DNA from: Pseudarthrobacter sp. MM222
Lineage (GTDB): Bacteria; Actinomycetota; Actinomycetes; Actinomycetales; Micrococcaceae
Direction of reading: 5' to 3'
Assembly: GCF_947090775.1 (NCBI RefSeq)
Contig: NZ_OX352321.1
Location: forward strand, 930,001 to 994,000
Length of the DNA stretch: 64,000 bases
The notes beneath the pieces are model-generated. The model did no database searches. It was not told where the DNA came from and worked only from the letters and a program-made list of their open reading frames with translations. Both the position numbers and the translations under genes were made by a program. This document shows, piece by piece, positions 33,348 to 42,447 of this stretch. Each line of letters starts with the position of its first letter. The first letter of the stretch is position 1.

Positions 33348-35021
33348 CTAGCCCGCCACCGCCGCCTTCGCCTCCTGCTTGGCCGCCATCCACTCGCCCA
33401 GCCACGGGGCCCGGACGCTCGACGTGATGCGGCAGTCGGCCACGAAGGTTCCCTTCGCGCCGGCGTCGATCCAGTCCTTGAGCGCCTCAAGGTCCGCCAG
33501 TGAGCGGATGATCGCCGACTCGGCACCGAGCGCGCCGGCGATGCCGCTGAAGTCCACCTCGGGGATCAGCATGGGCTTTTTGGTCAGGCCCTGGGAGCCG
33601 TACTGGTGGATCTCGGCTCCGTAGGCGGCATCGTTGTAGATCACGACGACGGCGCTGTTGGCCGCACCAATGAGCGATTCGAGGTCGGACAGGCCCATCA
33701 GGAAACCGCCGTCGCCGGACGCCAGCACCAGGGTGCGGCCGTCCTCCACCGCGCGGGCTGCCCCGACGGCGCTGGCAAGGCCCAGCCCGATGGCCTGGTA
33801 CGCGGTCCCCACCATGACCAGGTCCTGGGGCCGCGGGATGTGCCAGTACATGGGTGCCCAGCCGACGAAGTGCCCTCCGTCCTGGACCACCGTGCGGCGC
33901 TCCGGCAGCACTGCATCCAGTGCCGTGGCAAGGGAGCGCGGGTCCAGCCGGCCGTCCGGTGTTTCGTCGGAGCCTGGGTGGTGGGCCGGTCCGTCGGCCA
34001 GGCGCTTGCGGGCTTCCGCGCGCCAGGCTTCTGCGCGGCCGGCGTCCGCTGAAGCGTCGTCGTCCAGAATCCGCAGGATGCGTGCCGCGGCAGTCTTCAC
34101 GTCCGCGCTGACGAACGTTTCCACCCGGGGGTGCGTCGGCTGCAGGGCGGCGTCGATCTGGATGACGGTGCTGTCCGGGCCGAGCAGGTGCCCGAACCGC
34201 ATGGTGAAGGGGCTCAGGCTTGCCCCTGCCACGAGGACCACATCGGCTTCACCCATGAGTCCGGCCGCGGTGTCCGTGCCGAAGCCGCCCGCGACGCCGA
34301 GGTATCCGTCGCCTTCGAGGAGGTTGAGCGCCAGGGCGGTTCCGGCGGTCAGTGCGCCCAGACGGTCAGCGAGCTTCCGAAGCTCCTGGCCGGCGCCGGC
34401 GAGATGCGCACCGCGGCCGGCGAGGATCAGCGGCCGCTTCGCCCCGGCGAGCAGGCGGGCTACCTGCCCGAGGCCGCCGTCGACGTCGTCACTCACCGCG
34501 GGTGCCAGCGGCGCGGGAAGCTCTTCGTCCGCCGCCTCGAGTGCCGCGAGGTCGTAGGGAATGGCAATTACGACGGCGGTGCGCTTGGTGAGTGCGTACT
34601 CCACCGCCTGCTGCGTGATGGAGCCCGCGGCGTCCCGGGTGACGGTAAAGGTGGCTGCGCCGAGGCCTGCGGCGATCGCCACCTGGTCCACATCCTGGGG
34701 CCGGGCGCCGCTGCTCGGGGCGTCGCCGGTGACCAGCACCACGGGGATTTGCGCCTGGACTGCTTCGGCGAGGGCGGTGAGTGCGTTGGTGTAGCCGGGG
34801 CCGTAGGTGGTGGTGCCCGCGGCGAGGCGTCCTGACGTCCGGTAGTAGGCGTCTGCCGCGGCGATGGCGGCGCCTTCATGGCGGACGGGGGAGAAGCGGA
34901 GGCCCAGCTTTTCCGAGGCGTCCAGGAAGTACACGTTGCCGTTGCCCATGACGCCGAAGACATCGCTGACATAGCTGCTGAGAACCTGTGCCACGCGGCC
35001 TGAGACGGTAAGAGTAGTCAT
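33348..35021 (-). CDS. Thiamine-diphosphate-dependent enzyme, acetolactate-synthase-like
   Basis: 557 aa, three-domain ThDP enzyme. The catalytic glutamate lies in RHEGAAIAAADAYYR, the central FAD/DHS-like domain in LILAGRGAHLAGAG, and the ThDP/Mg site in GDGGFLMGLSDLESL to NDAAYG. It may decarboxylate a 2-keto acid or act as a lyase; true biosynthetic acetolactate synthase would normally sit with its regulatory subunit and ilvC, which are absent. The neighbouring aminotransferase, Lrp regulator and permease point to breakdown of an amino acid through its keto acid. Confidence 0.88.
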   Translation of the reverse strand: MTTLTVSGRVAQVLSSYVSDVFGVMGNGNVYFLDASEKLGLRFSPVRHEGAAIAAADAYYRTSGRLAAGTTTYGPGYTNALTALAEAVQAQIPVVLVTGDAPSSGARPQDVDQVAIAAGLGAATFTVTRDAAGSITQQAVEYALTKRTAVVIAIPYDLAALEAADEELPAPLAPAVSDDVDGGLGQVARLLAGAKRPLILAGRGAHLAGAGQELRKLADRLGALTAGTALALNLLEGDGYLGVAGGFGTDTAAGLMGEADVVLVAGASLSPFTMRFGHLLGPDSTVIQIDAALQPTHPRVETFVSADVKTAAARILRILDDDASADAGRAEAWRAEARKRLADGPAHHPGSDETPDGRLDPRSLATALDAVLPERRTVVQDGGHFVGWAPMYWHIPRPQDLVMVGTAYQAIGLGLASAVGAARAVEDGRTLVLASGDGGFLMGLSDLESLIGAANSAVVVIYNDAAYGAEIHQYGSQGLTKKPMLIPEVDFSGIAGALGAESAIIRSLADLEALKDWIDAGAKGTFVADCRITSSVRAPWLGEWMAAKQEAKAAVAG

Positions 35022-35131
35022 GCAGGAATCTTGTGGGTTGGCTCACAGATAGGCAAGGGAGGCGGATTTGATTGGGATTCTTGGCAGAAAGTGGGAGTGC
35101 AGACTGAAAATATGCCCACTTGTGGCCTGCA

Positions 35132-35644
35132 TCACCCCAAGTTAGGCGGAGGGGCGGATTCCTGCTCGGAGAGCCGGCTCAGGAGTCCGTCGTAGCGGGG
35201 CGGCATGAGTTCGAGTACGGAAATGGCGGTGCTGGTCCGTTGGATCCCCTCGATTTCCAGGATCTCGTTGGTGATGCGGTAGAGGTCGGCCGTACTGCGT
35301 GCCACCACCTTGGCCATGAGGTCCGCATCTCCGGTGGTGGCGTGCACTTCGATGACCTCCGGGATCGCGGCGAGCCCGTCTTCCACCGCGCCTGTCCGGG
35401 TCTGGCTGATTGACAGTGAGAGGAAGGCCATCAGGTCATAGCCCAGCGCGGCGGGATCCAGCCTCCGGCTGAAGGAGCGGAGCGCGCCGCTGCGCTCGAG
35501 CCGTGCCAGTCGGGCGTGGACTGTGTTCCGGGCGACGCCGAGCGTCCGCGAGAGTGCCAGGGCGCTGGCTTCGGGATCCTTGTCGAGGGCCAGGATGATC
35601 CTGCCGTCGAGGGAATCCAGGGTGCGGGGGATCGGGATGGTCAT
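35132..35644 (-). CDS. Lrp/AsnC-family transcriptional regulator
   Basis: 170 aa. An N-terminal helix-turn-helix (LDGRIILALDKDPEASALAL, RNTVHARLARLERSG) is followed by a RAM/AsnC ligand-binding domain (VEDGLAAIPEVIEVHATTG, DLMAKVVARSTADLY). It is divergent from the HisC-like gene over 93 bases and directly upstream of the ThDP gene, so it likely controls both in response to an amino acid. Confidence 0.9.
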   Translation of the reverse strand: MTIPIPRTLDSLDGRIILALDKDPEASALALSRTLGVARNTVHARLARLERSGALRSFSRRLDPAALGYDLMAFLSLSISQTRTGAVEDGLAAIPEVIEVHATTGDADLMAKVVARSTADLYRITNEILEIEGIQRTSTAISVLELMPPRYDGLLSRLSEQESAPPPNLG

Positions 35645-35737
35645 ATTTTCACCAGAGTCGATTGAAGTTGAGCAGAAGTCCCAATGGGTAGAGGGTATCT
35701 TGCATTGTGGGGCGGGTCACAATCATGATCGTTCCTC

Positions 35738-36835
35738 ATGACCCGTGATCAGCTCCTGACCGCACTGGACACCGCGCTTCCCACCCTTCGTGGCGCAGTG
35801 GCCGGACTTCCGCCCTACGTCCCGGGCCGCCGCAGCGCCGGCCTGGACATTGCAGCCCTCGCCAGCAACGAAAGCCACTACGAACCTCTTCCAGCTGCCG
35901 CCGCTGCGGTGGTCGCGGCGGCCGGCACCATGAACCGCTATCCGGACAGTGCCGCCGTCGAACTCCGTGAACGGCTTGCCCGCCACCTCGGCGTCACGGC
36001 CGGAGAGGTCGCGGTGGGACCCGGTAGCGTCGGCGTCCTCCAGCAGATCATCACCGGACTCTGCGACGCCGGGGATGAAGTGATCTTCGCGTGGCGCTCG
36101 TTCGAGGCCTACCCCATCCTGGTTGAGCTGGCAGGCGCCCGGCCGGTCCGCATCCCGCTGGACGACGCCGAGGGCCACGACCTGGAGGCCATGGCCGCGG
36201 CCGTCACTGCCCGCACCAAGGTGATCCTGCTCTGCACCCCCAACAATCCGACCGGCGTGCCTATCAGCCACGAACGCATCGAGGACTTCCTGCAAGCCGT
36301 TCGCTCCGACATCCTTGTGGTGATCGACGAGGCCTACGTGGAATACGCCGAAGCGGGCAGCGGCCCCGATTCCCTGGCGCTCTACCGCCAGTACCCGAAC
36401 GTCTGCATCCTGCGCACCTTCTCGAAGGCCTACGGGCTCGCCGGGCTGCGCGTGGGATACGCCGTGGCGGCGCCCGATATTGCCGAGGGACTGCGCCGGA
36501 CCGCCCTTCCCTTCGCCGTGAGCACGCTGGCCCAGAAGGCGGCCATCGCCTCACTGGACGCCGGGGCGGAGATGGAAACGCGCGTCGCCGCCGTCAGGAA
36601 GGAACGCGCCCGGATGGCCGCGCAGCTGGAAGCCCAGGGCTGGAATGTGCAGGCGAGCCAAGGCAACTTCCTATGGATCCGCGCGGATGAGCGCCTCCAG
36701 GCGAGGCTGGTGGACGCGTTTGACCGCGCGGGCATCCTGGTTCGCGCGTACCAGGGCGACGGCGTGCGGATCACCGTTGCCGATCCCGCCTCCAACGACC
36801 GCGTGCTCGGGCTCCTGGCAGCCCACACGGCCTGA
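35738..36835 (+). CDS. HisC-like pyridoxal-phosphate aminotransferase
   Basis: 365 aa, class I/II aminotransferase in the histidinol-phosphate / aromatic aminotransferase branch. SNESHYEPLP and NRYPDSAA are typical N-terminal substrate-site motifs; TPNNPTG, VIDEAYVEY and the PLP lysine in RTFSKAYGLAGLRVGY follow. Not being in a his operon, it is more likely a catabolic aromatic or general amino-acid transaminase. The 54-base gap to the permease suggests co-transcription. Confidence 0.88.
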   Translation: MTRDQLLTALDTALPTLRGAVAGLPPYVPGRRSAGLDIAALASNESHYEPLPAAAAAVVAAAGTMNRYPDSAAVELRERLARHLGVTAGEVAVGPGSVGVLQQIITGLCDAGDEVIFAWRSFEAYPILVELAGARPVRIPLDDAEGHDLEAMAAAVTARTKVILLCTPNNPTGVPISHERIEDFLQAVRSDILVVIDEAYVEYAEAGSGPDSLALYRQYPNVCILRTFSKAYGLAGLRVGYAVAAPDIAEGLRRTALPFAVSTLAQKAAIASLDAGAEMETRVAAVRKERARMAAQLEAQGWNVQASQGNFLWIRADERLQARLVDAFDRAGILVRAYQGDGVRITVADPASNDRVLGLLAAHTA

Positions 36836-36889
36836 ACACTCACTGACCCCATTTACCAACCCGTTCCGCCCACAAACAGAGGAATCCCC

Positions 36890-38302
36890 ATGGAACAACA
36901 GACAAAGACGTCTGGCCGCGCACTGGGCGCCGCACTCAAACCCCGCCAGCTCACCATGATGGGGCTCGGAAGCGCCATCGGCGCGGGCCTCTTCATCGGC
37001 TCCGGCGCCGGCATCCAGGCTGCCGGCCCGGCCGTGCTGATCTCCTACCTCGTGGCCGGCACCCTCATCATCCTGGTGATGTGGGCCCTCGGCGAGATGG
37101 CCGCCGCCAATCCGGACAGCGGCGCCTTCTCCGTCTATACCGCCAAGGCCTACGGGCCGGTGGCCGGTGCCACGGTGGGCTGGCTGTGGTGGCTGCAGCT
37201 CGTGGTGGTCATCGCGGCCGAAGCGCTGGGTGCGGCAGGCCTGCTAGCCACCATCTTCCCGGCCCTGCCGGTGTGGCTGATGGCCTTCGTGTTCATCGTG
37301 GTGCTCACCGCCGTGAACCTCACCAGTGTGAAGAACTTCGGCGAATTCGAGTTCTGGTTCGCCCTGCTCAAGGTGGCGGCAATCGTCGGGTTCCTCCTGG
37401 TGGGCGCTGCCCTGCTCTTCGGCTGGCTGCCGGGCGTCCAGTCGCCGGGCCTGTCCAACTTCACCGGAGCCGGCTTCGCACCCAGCGGTTTTGCCGGGAT
37501 TGCCACGGCCCTGTTCGTGGTGGCATTCGCGTTCGGCGGCACCGAGATCGTCTCCGTGGCGGCAGCTGAAACCGCGGAACCGGCCCGCAGTGTGAAGAAG
37601 GCAGTCCGGACGGTGCTGTGGCGCATCCTGGTCTTCTACATCGGTGCGATCTTCGTGATCGCGGCGGTGGTTCCTGTGGGCTCGGCGGGGCTGAAGAGCC
37701 CGTTCGCAGCTGTGCTGGACGCCGCCGGCATGCCCGGCGCGGCCACCGCCATCACCCTGGTGGCCGTAGCGGCACTGCTCTCCGCCCTCAACGCCAACCT
37801 TTACGGTGCCTCCCGGATGGCGTTCTCCCTTGCCGAGCGCGGCGAAGCGCCACGTCTGCTCGCTTCCGTGTCCAAGGCCCGGGTTCCGGTTGTCGCGGTC
37901 CTGGCCAGCGTTGCCTTCGGTGTTGTCACAGTTGTGCTGGAGTTGGCTTTCCCCGAGATGGTGCTTCCGGTCCTGCTCAACATTGTGGGCTCGACATGCC
38001 TGCTGGTGTGGACGTCCGCGCTCCTCGCCCAGCTCGCGCTGCGCCTCCGTGCCGACCGCGAGGGAACGGAACTTCCCCTGCGGATGCCCGGCTTCCCGTG
38101 GCTCACGTGCTTTGGCCTGCTCATCCTCGCGGCGATCTTCACGGTGGGCTTCATCGGCGAGGACTCCCGTCCCCAGCTCCTGAGCACTTTCGCACTCGTG
38201 GCGCTTCTGGCGGTGGCGAACTGGCTGCACCACCGGAACGGCAAGGTTCCGACTGTTGTCGAATCTTCGGATGGTGCCAAGCAGCCGGTGCTCATCGACT
38301 AA
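36890..38302 (+). CDS. APC-superfamily amino-acid permease
   Basis: 470 aa, about twelve membrane helices. The AAT-family signature begins MMGLGSAIGAGLFIGSG in helix 1, followed by EMAAANPDSGAFSVY, and FAFGGTEIVSVAAAET in helix 6. AGAGGAA precedes the ATG. It imports an amino acid by cation symport; the aminotransferase and ThDP enzyme next to it probably consume that amino acid. Confidence 0.92.
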   Translation: MEQQTKTSGRALGAALKPRQLTMMGLGSAIGAGLFIGSGAGIQAAGPAVLISYLVAGTLIILVMWALGEMAAANPDSGAFSVYTAKAYGPVAGATVGWLWWLQLVVVIAAEALGAAGLLATIFPALPVWLMAFVFIVVLTAVNLTSVKNFGEFEFWFALLKVAAIVGFLLVGAALLFGWLPGVQSPGLSNFTGAGFAPSGFAGIATALFVVAFAFGGTEIVSVAAAETAEPARSVKKAVRTVLWRILVFYIGAIFVIAAVVPVGSAGLKSPFAAVLDAAGMPGAATAITLVAVAALLSALNANLYGASRMAFSLAERGEAPRLLASVSKARVPVVAVLASVAFGVVTVVLELAFPEMVLPVLLNIVGSTCLLVWTSALLAQLALRLRADREGTELPLRMPGFPWLTCFGLLILAAIFTVGFIGEDSRPQLLSTFALVALLAVANWLHHRNGKVPTVVESSDGAKQPVLID

Positions 38303-38337
38303 ACCAGGTGCCTGAAGCCACTTCGGGGGTTCGGTGC

Positions 38338-38640
38338 ATGCGGAGGGCGCGTCCGGTTTGTCCGGGCGCGCCCCTGCGCGCTACTGCGCAAAGGGGGCTG
38401 GGCGCCGGGGTTGCAACCGCAGCCGACACGGTAAAGCGTGCGTTCCGGAGCGTGGACCTCGACGGGGACGGGATCCCCGATGAGCCCCAGGCCCTTACCG
38501 CGGTCAAAGGCGTCGGTGGCGCCATTGCCGGTACGGCGGGCTCGGTCGGAAACGTCGCCGGGCTGTTCAAACGGAAAAAGCGCGGCGAACAGACGGCGGA
38601 GGGGCCTGAGACCGGCACTGTGGAAGCGGTCGAGAAGTAA
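38338..38640 (+). CDS. Small protein with an EF-hand-like calcium loop (start uncertain)
   Basis: The frame encodes DTVKRAFRSVDLDGDGIPDE followed by a Gly/Ala-rich segment and a basic tail (FKRKKRGEQ). The DxDxDG loop resembles EF-hand or dockerin-type calcium sites. Only the part after about 38425 looks conserved; the first 30 codons overlap the permease terminator hairpin, so either translation begins later or the 5' end has been lost. Not a firm call. Confidence 0.4.
   Translation: MRRARPVCPGAPLRATAQRGLGAGVATAADTVKRAFRSVDLDGDGIPDEPQALTAVKGVGGAIAGTAGSVGNVAGLFKRKKRGEQTAEGPETGTVEAVEK
38345..38373 (+). terminator. Terminator of the aminotransferase-permease operon
   Basis: A 12-bp stem (GGGCGCGTCCGG with CCGGGCGCGCCC, one T-G pair) and a TTTGT loop, 43 bases beyond the permease stop. 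Confidence 0.75.
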
Positions 38641-38712
38641 CCCGGTCCAGCAAGGGTTCAGCTGCGCAACGTGGTTCGTCTGGAAGGTGGACGGCACCCG
38701 AAATCGATAGCT

Positions 38713-40377
38713 CTAGTCGCGTAGCACCCACACGGCGTTGTTTGGCTGCAGCCAGCCGGCCTCCGCCAGGGGTTCTGCGCTGAGCAGCACCGTTCCGGCC
38801 GGCAGCTGGACCGGTTCGGTGCCCATCGCCACGGCGACGAAGAAGTCCGCACTGCGTGCGCAGATCAGCAGGTTTCCCGGCTCAACCCGCCAGGTGCCGC
38901 CGTCGTTCGGGGCGAAGACCTCGTTCTTCCACAGCAGCCGGCGCATCTCCAGCGCCTTGGTCACCAGCGCCAGCGTGGACTCCGGGTCCCGCTGCTGCAG
39001 TTCGATTGCGTGCGCGCCCCAGCCCGCGGGCTGCGGAAGCCACGGCTCGGCGGCGGGCTCGGACAGAGAGAAGCCGTGGTTCAGCGCGGCATCCTCGGTC
39101 CAAGGTAGCGGGACGCGGGCGCCGTCGCGGCAGACTCCGCCGCGGGCCCACATGGGATCGACCCGTGCCTGGACCGGGACGTCGACCTCGGGCAGCCCGA
39201 GCTCCTGGCCCTGGTAGAGGTACGCCGGACCGGGCAGGCCGAGCAACGCCACAAGTGCGGCCCGCGACCGGGCGCTCCCAAGCTCGCCGCCGCCGAAGCG
39301 CGTGGCGGAGCGGACGATGTCGTGGTTTTCCAGCGCCCAGGTGGGCGTGGCCCCGTGCAGCTGACGGGCGGTTTCCAGGTCGTTCCCGACGGCGGCCCAG
39401 GCTGCGGGATCCCAGCCGAGCTTCACGAACGCGAACGCGAAGGCCTGCTGCATCTCGTCCGCGCGGGTGTAGCGCGCGGCACGGGCCGGCTCCAGGTTGA
39501 CCTCGCCCACCAGCAGGCGGTGCGGCTGGTACTTCTCGGCGAGGTTGCGCCAGCGGCGGTAGACCTCGTGGACTTCCTCCTGGTCCGAGACCTGCGGGTT
39601 GGACCGCAGCCCGTCCACCACCCCGCCGGTAGAAGGCGAGTCGGGCAGGCCCTCGGCCTTGAACAGGGCATGCGCGACGTCGATGCGGAGCCCGTCCACG
39701 CCCTTGTCGAACCAGAAGCGCAGCACGCCGTCGAAGTAGTCCCCGACGGCGGGGTTGCGCCAGTTCCAGTCCGGCTGCCCGGCGGAGAAGAGGTGCAGGT
39801 ACCAGGCCGTGTCCCTCTCGGACTCCGGGTTGGCGCGGCTCCAGGCGCGGCCGCCGAACACGCTCTGCCAGTTGTTCGGCGGGACGTCATCGATAGCGGA
39901 ACCGCTGCCGCCGTCGTCAGACTCCAGAACCCGACCCGGGACAAAGTGGAACATGTCCCGTTCGGGCGACCCCGGGCTGGCCGCGAGGGCCGCCTGGAAC
40001 AGTGGGTGTTCCGAGGAGCAGTGGTTGGGGACGACGTCGAGCAGGATTTTAAGACCCAGCGAGTGGGCCAGCTCCAGCAACGTGTCGAACTGCTCCATCG
40101 TGCCGAACAGCGGGTCCACACCGCAGTAGTCGGTGACGTCGTAGCCCTGGTCCAGCTGCGGGGAGGGCTGGAAGGGGGTCATCCAGATGCCGTCGACGCC
40201 GAGGGCGGCGATGTACGGCAGCCGCGCGATCAGCCCGGCGAGGTCGCCCACGCCGTCGCCGTCGCCGTCGGCGAAGGAGCGCGGGTACACCTCGTAGATG
40301 ACAGCGGACTGCCACCACTGCGCGGCGGAGGTGAGAAGGGTTTCCTCGACCAGACTGACCGGCGGGTGTTCGCTCAT
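38713..40377 (-). CDS. GH13 alpha-glucosidase (oligo-1,6-glucosidase / trehalose-synthase-like subfamily)
   Basis: 554 aa. The four GH13 regions are visible: DVVPNH, GLRIDVAHAL (nucleophile Asp), LLVGEVNLE (acid/base Glu) and LENHDIVR (transition-state Asp). The N terminus WWQSAVIYEVYPRSFAD is typical of intracellular alpha-glucosidases, and there is no signal peptide. It would hydrolyse alpha-glucosides brought in by the adjacent importer. The ATG at 40377 overlaps the permease stop (ATGA), so the longer arginine/proline-rich frame upstream is not used. Confidence 0.93.
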   Translation of the reverse strand: MSEHPPVSLVEETLLTSAAQWWQSAVIYEVYPRSFADGDGDGVGDLAGLIARLPYIAALGVDGIWMTPFQPSPQLDQGYDVTDYCGVDPLFGTMEQFDTLLELAHSLGLKILLDVVPNHCSSEHPLFQAALAASPGSPERDMFHFVPGRVLESDDGGSGSAIDDVPPNNWQSVFGGRAWSRANPESERDTAWYLHLFSAGQPDWNWRNPAVGDYFDGVLRFWFDKGVDGLRIDVAHALFKAEGLPDSPSTGGVVDGLRSNPQVSDQEEVHEVYRRWRNLAEKYQPHRLLVGEVNLEPARAARYTRADEMQQAFAFAFVKLGWDPAAWAAVGNDLETARQLHGATPTWALENHDIVRSATRFGGGELGSARSRAALVALLGLPGPAYLYQGQELGLPEVDVPVQARVDPMWARGGVCRDGARVPLPWTEDAALNHGFSLSEPAAEPWLPQPAGWGAHAIELQQRDPESTLALVTKALEMRRLLWKNEVFAPNDGGTWRVEPGNLLICARSADFFVAVAMGTEPVQLPAGTVLLSAEPLAEAGWLQPNNAVWVLRD

Positions 40378-41291
40378 TTGCTGGCGCCTGCGGTGAGGCC
40401 TTCGACGATCCGCCGCTGGAAGATGAGCACCATAATGACCAACGGTACGGTGACGATCACGCCGGCGGCCATCTGCTCGCCGAAGGGCGCCTGGAATTCG
40501 GTGGCGCCGGTGAACTTGGAGATCGCGACCGTGGCGGTCTGGATCTTGGGGTCGTTGATCATGGACAGCGCGATGATGAATTCGTTCCAGCTGTGGATGA
40601 AGGTCAGGATCGCGGTGGTGAAGACGCCCGGCGCGGCGAGCGGGAGCAGGACCTTGCGGAAGGCCTGCCACTTGGTGCAGCCGTCGATCATGGCGGCTTC
40701 CTCGAGGTCGAACGGCAGGGCCTTCATGAAGGTGGTGAGGTTCCAGACCGCCAGCGGGATCGCGAAGGACAGGTTGGGCACGATCATGGCCTGGTAGGTG
40801 TTGATCCAGCCGATGTCGGTGAAGAGGCGCAGCAGCGGCACCACCACGGAGATGCCCGGGAACATCGACGTTGCGATGATGACGCCCAGGATCACGGACT
40901 TGAAGCGGAAGTTCAGCCGGGAGATGGCGTAGGCGGCGAAGACGCCGAGGACCAGCGCGAACAGCGTGGTGGTGCCGGCGACGATCAGGGAGTTCAGCAG
41001 GGCCTGGCCGAACATGGTGGAGCCGTCGAACACCTTGGCGTAGTTCTCCAGCGAGAACGGCGCCGGCAGCAGGGTGTTGTCGAAGATGTCGGCGGTGCGG
41101 CGGAGGCTGGAGACGATCATCCAGTAGAAGGGGGCCAGGCAGTAGGCGAAGATCAGGGCCAGGCCGGCGTAGACGGAGTAGGAGCGCCAGGTGCGCTTGG
41201 GTTTGGTCTTTGACGAGCCGGGTACGACGGCGGCACTCGCCCCGGGGGCGCCGGAATCGGTTGCGGCGTTGCGGAGGTCGGAGATGGTCAT
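40374..41291 (-). CDS. Carbohydrate ABC transporter permease (MalG-like)
   Basis: 305 aa, six membrane helices. A cytoplasmic Ala/Gly/Lys-rich tail is followed by VYAGLALIFAYCLAPFYWM, and the coupling loop EEAAMIDGCTKWQAFRKVLLP matches the EAA motif of sugar permeases. Coupled by 4-base overlaps to the MalF-like gene before it and the alpha-glucosidase after it. No ATPase gene is present; such importers often share an MsiK-type ATPase encoded elsewhere. Confidence 0.92.
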   Translation of the reverse strand: MTISDLRNAATDSGAPGASAAVVPGSSKTKPKRTWRSYSVYAGLALIFAYCLAPFYWMIVSSLRRTADIFDNTLLPAPFSLENYAKVFDGSTMFGQALLNSLIVAGTTTLFALVLGVFAAYAISRLNFRFKSVILGVIIATSMFPGISVVVPLLRLFTDIGWINTYQAMIVPNLSFAIPLAVWNLTTFMKALPFDLEEAAMIDGCTKWQAFRKVLLPLAAPGVFTTAILTFIHSWNEFIIALSMINDPKIQTATVAISKFTGATEFQAPFGEQMAAGVIVTVPLVIMVLIFQRRIVEGLTAGASK

Positions 41292-42337
41292 CGGGTGGCC
41301 TCGGCCTTCTTCTGTTCAGGGTTCGCCTGGGTGCGGGTTGCCTTGGTGCGGGACTTCTTCGAGAGCAGCTTCAGTTCCTTGGCGCCGGTGACGTCGGCGC
41401 CGAGGACCTTCACGAACACGATCGCGACGACGGCGACGTACAGGAAGAGCATCACGGCAAACGCGGAGGCGGAGCCGTAGCGGAGCTGGTTGGATTCGTC
41501 CCAGGCCAGCATGGAGAGGGTCTCCACGGATTCCTTGCCGGGGCCCACCAGCACGAACGGCAGGTCGAACATGCGCAGCGCGTCGAGCATGCGGAACAGC
41601 ACGGCCACCAGCAGGGTGGGCTTGACCAGCGGAAGCGTGATGGAGCCAAGCTGGCGCCACCAGCCGGCGCCGTCGATCTTGGCCGCTTCGTAGACTTCGC
41701 CGGGAATGATCTGCATGCCGGCGAGGACCAGCAGGCCGATAAACGGGGCGGTCTTCCAGACCTCGGCGATGATGACGGCCACCTTGGAGGCGTTGCCCTC
41801 GGCAGTCCAGAGGATTTCGCTACCGAGCAGGGTGTTGGCGATGCCGTCGGACTGGAAGATCCAGCGCCAGAGCAGGCCGGAGACGGCGGTGGGCACGGCC
41901 CACGGGACCAGAATGCTGGCGCGCAGGAAGGACCGGCCGCGGAAGGCGCGGTTCATGGCGAGGGCCAGGCAGAGGCCCAGGACGGTTTCGAGGAACACCG
42001 TGGTGATGGTGAAGAAGGTGGTGTTGGCGAAGGCGTTCAGGAAGCGCCGGCCGGATTCGCCAACGAAGAGGTCGGCGTAGTTGGCCAGGCCCACGAAGGA
42101 TTCCACATCCGAGACGAAGCCGTCCGCGTCCAGACCGGATTCCGCGCGGAACAGCGACTGGTGCACCGCGGAGAGCAGCGGGTACACGATCACCAGGGCC
42201 AGCACCAGGAGGGTGGGGGAGAGCAACATCGCGGCCATGCGGCCTTCGCCGGGGGAGCGGTTGCCGCGTCTGCGCGGGCTGCCTGCTTGGGGCGTGCCGG
42301 TCTGCGCGCCGGCGGGCGAGGCGGTCGTCGTCGTCAT
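41288..42337 (-). CDS. Carbohydrate ABC transporter permease (MalF-like)
   Basis: 349 aa. MLLSPTLLVLALVIVYPLLSA is the first membrane helix, and the EAA loop EVYEAAKIDGAGWWRQLGSI is clear. It pairs with the MalG-like permease. The C-terminal tail is Lys/Thr/Ala-rich. A strong hairpin separates it from the upstream binding-protein gene. Confidence 0.92.
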   Translation of the reverse strand: MTTTTASPAGAQTGTPQAGSPRRRGNRSPGEGRMAAMLLSPTLLVLALVIVYPLLSAVHQSLFRAESGLDADGFVSDVESFVGLANYADLFVGESGRRFLNAFANTTFFTITTVFLETVLGLCLALAMNRAFRGRSFLRASILVPWAVPTAVSGLLWRWIFQSDGIANTLLGSEILWTAEGNASKVAVIIAEVWKTAPFIGLLVLAGMQIIPGEVYEAAKIDGAGWWRQLGSITLPLVKPTLLVAVLFRMLDALRMFDLPFVLVGPGKESVETLSMLAWDESNQLRYGSASAFAVMLFLYVAVVAIVFVKVLGADVTGAKELKLLSKKSRTKATRTQANPEQKKAEATR

Positions 42338-42365
42338 GCTGGGTACCTAACTGGAGTTGCAGCGT

Positions 42366-42398
42366 GCCTGGCCGGCCGGGTGGACCGGCCGGCCAGGC
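42366..42398 (-). promoter_or_regulatory. Intercistronic hairpin between binding-protein and permease genes
   Basis: A perfect 14-bp stem (GCCTGGCCGGCCGG with CCGGCCGGCCAGGC) and 5-base loop, 50 bases beyond the binding-protein stop and 28 bases before the permease start. In ABC operons such stem-loops stabilise the upstream transcript or partly terminate it, giving more binding protein than permease. Confidence 0.75.
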
Positions 42399-42447
42399 GT
42401 GTGGTCTGAACTGCTGGGGTTACTGCTGGATTACTGTGTCTGCTGAA

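Noticed and set aside
40378..40671. N-terminal extension of the alpha-glucosidase
   Set aside because: Arg/His/Pro-rich, lies wholly within the MalG-like permease gene; the ATG at 40377 with ATGA overlap is the natural start.
39322..40797. 491-codon plus-strand frame opposite the alpha-glucosidase
   Set aside because: All GH13 motifs lie on the minus strand; the plus frame is a shadow.
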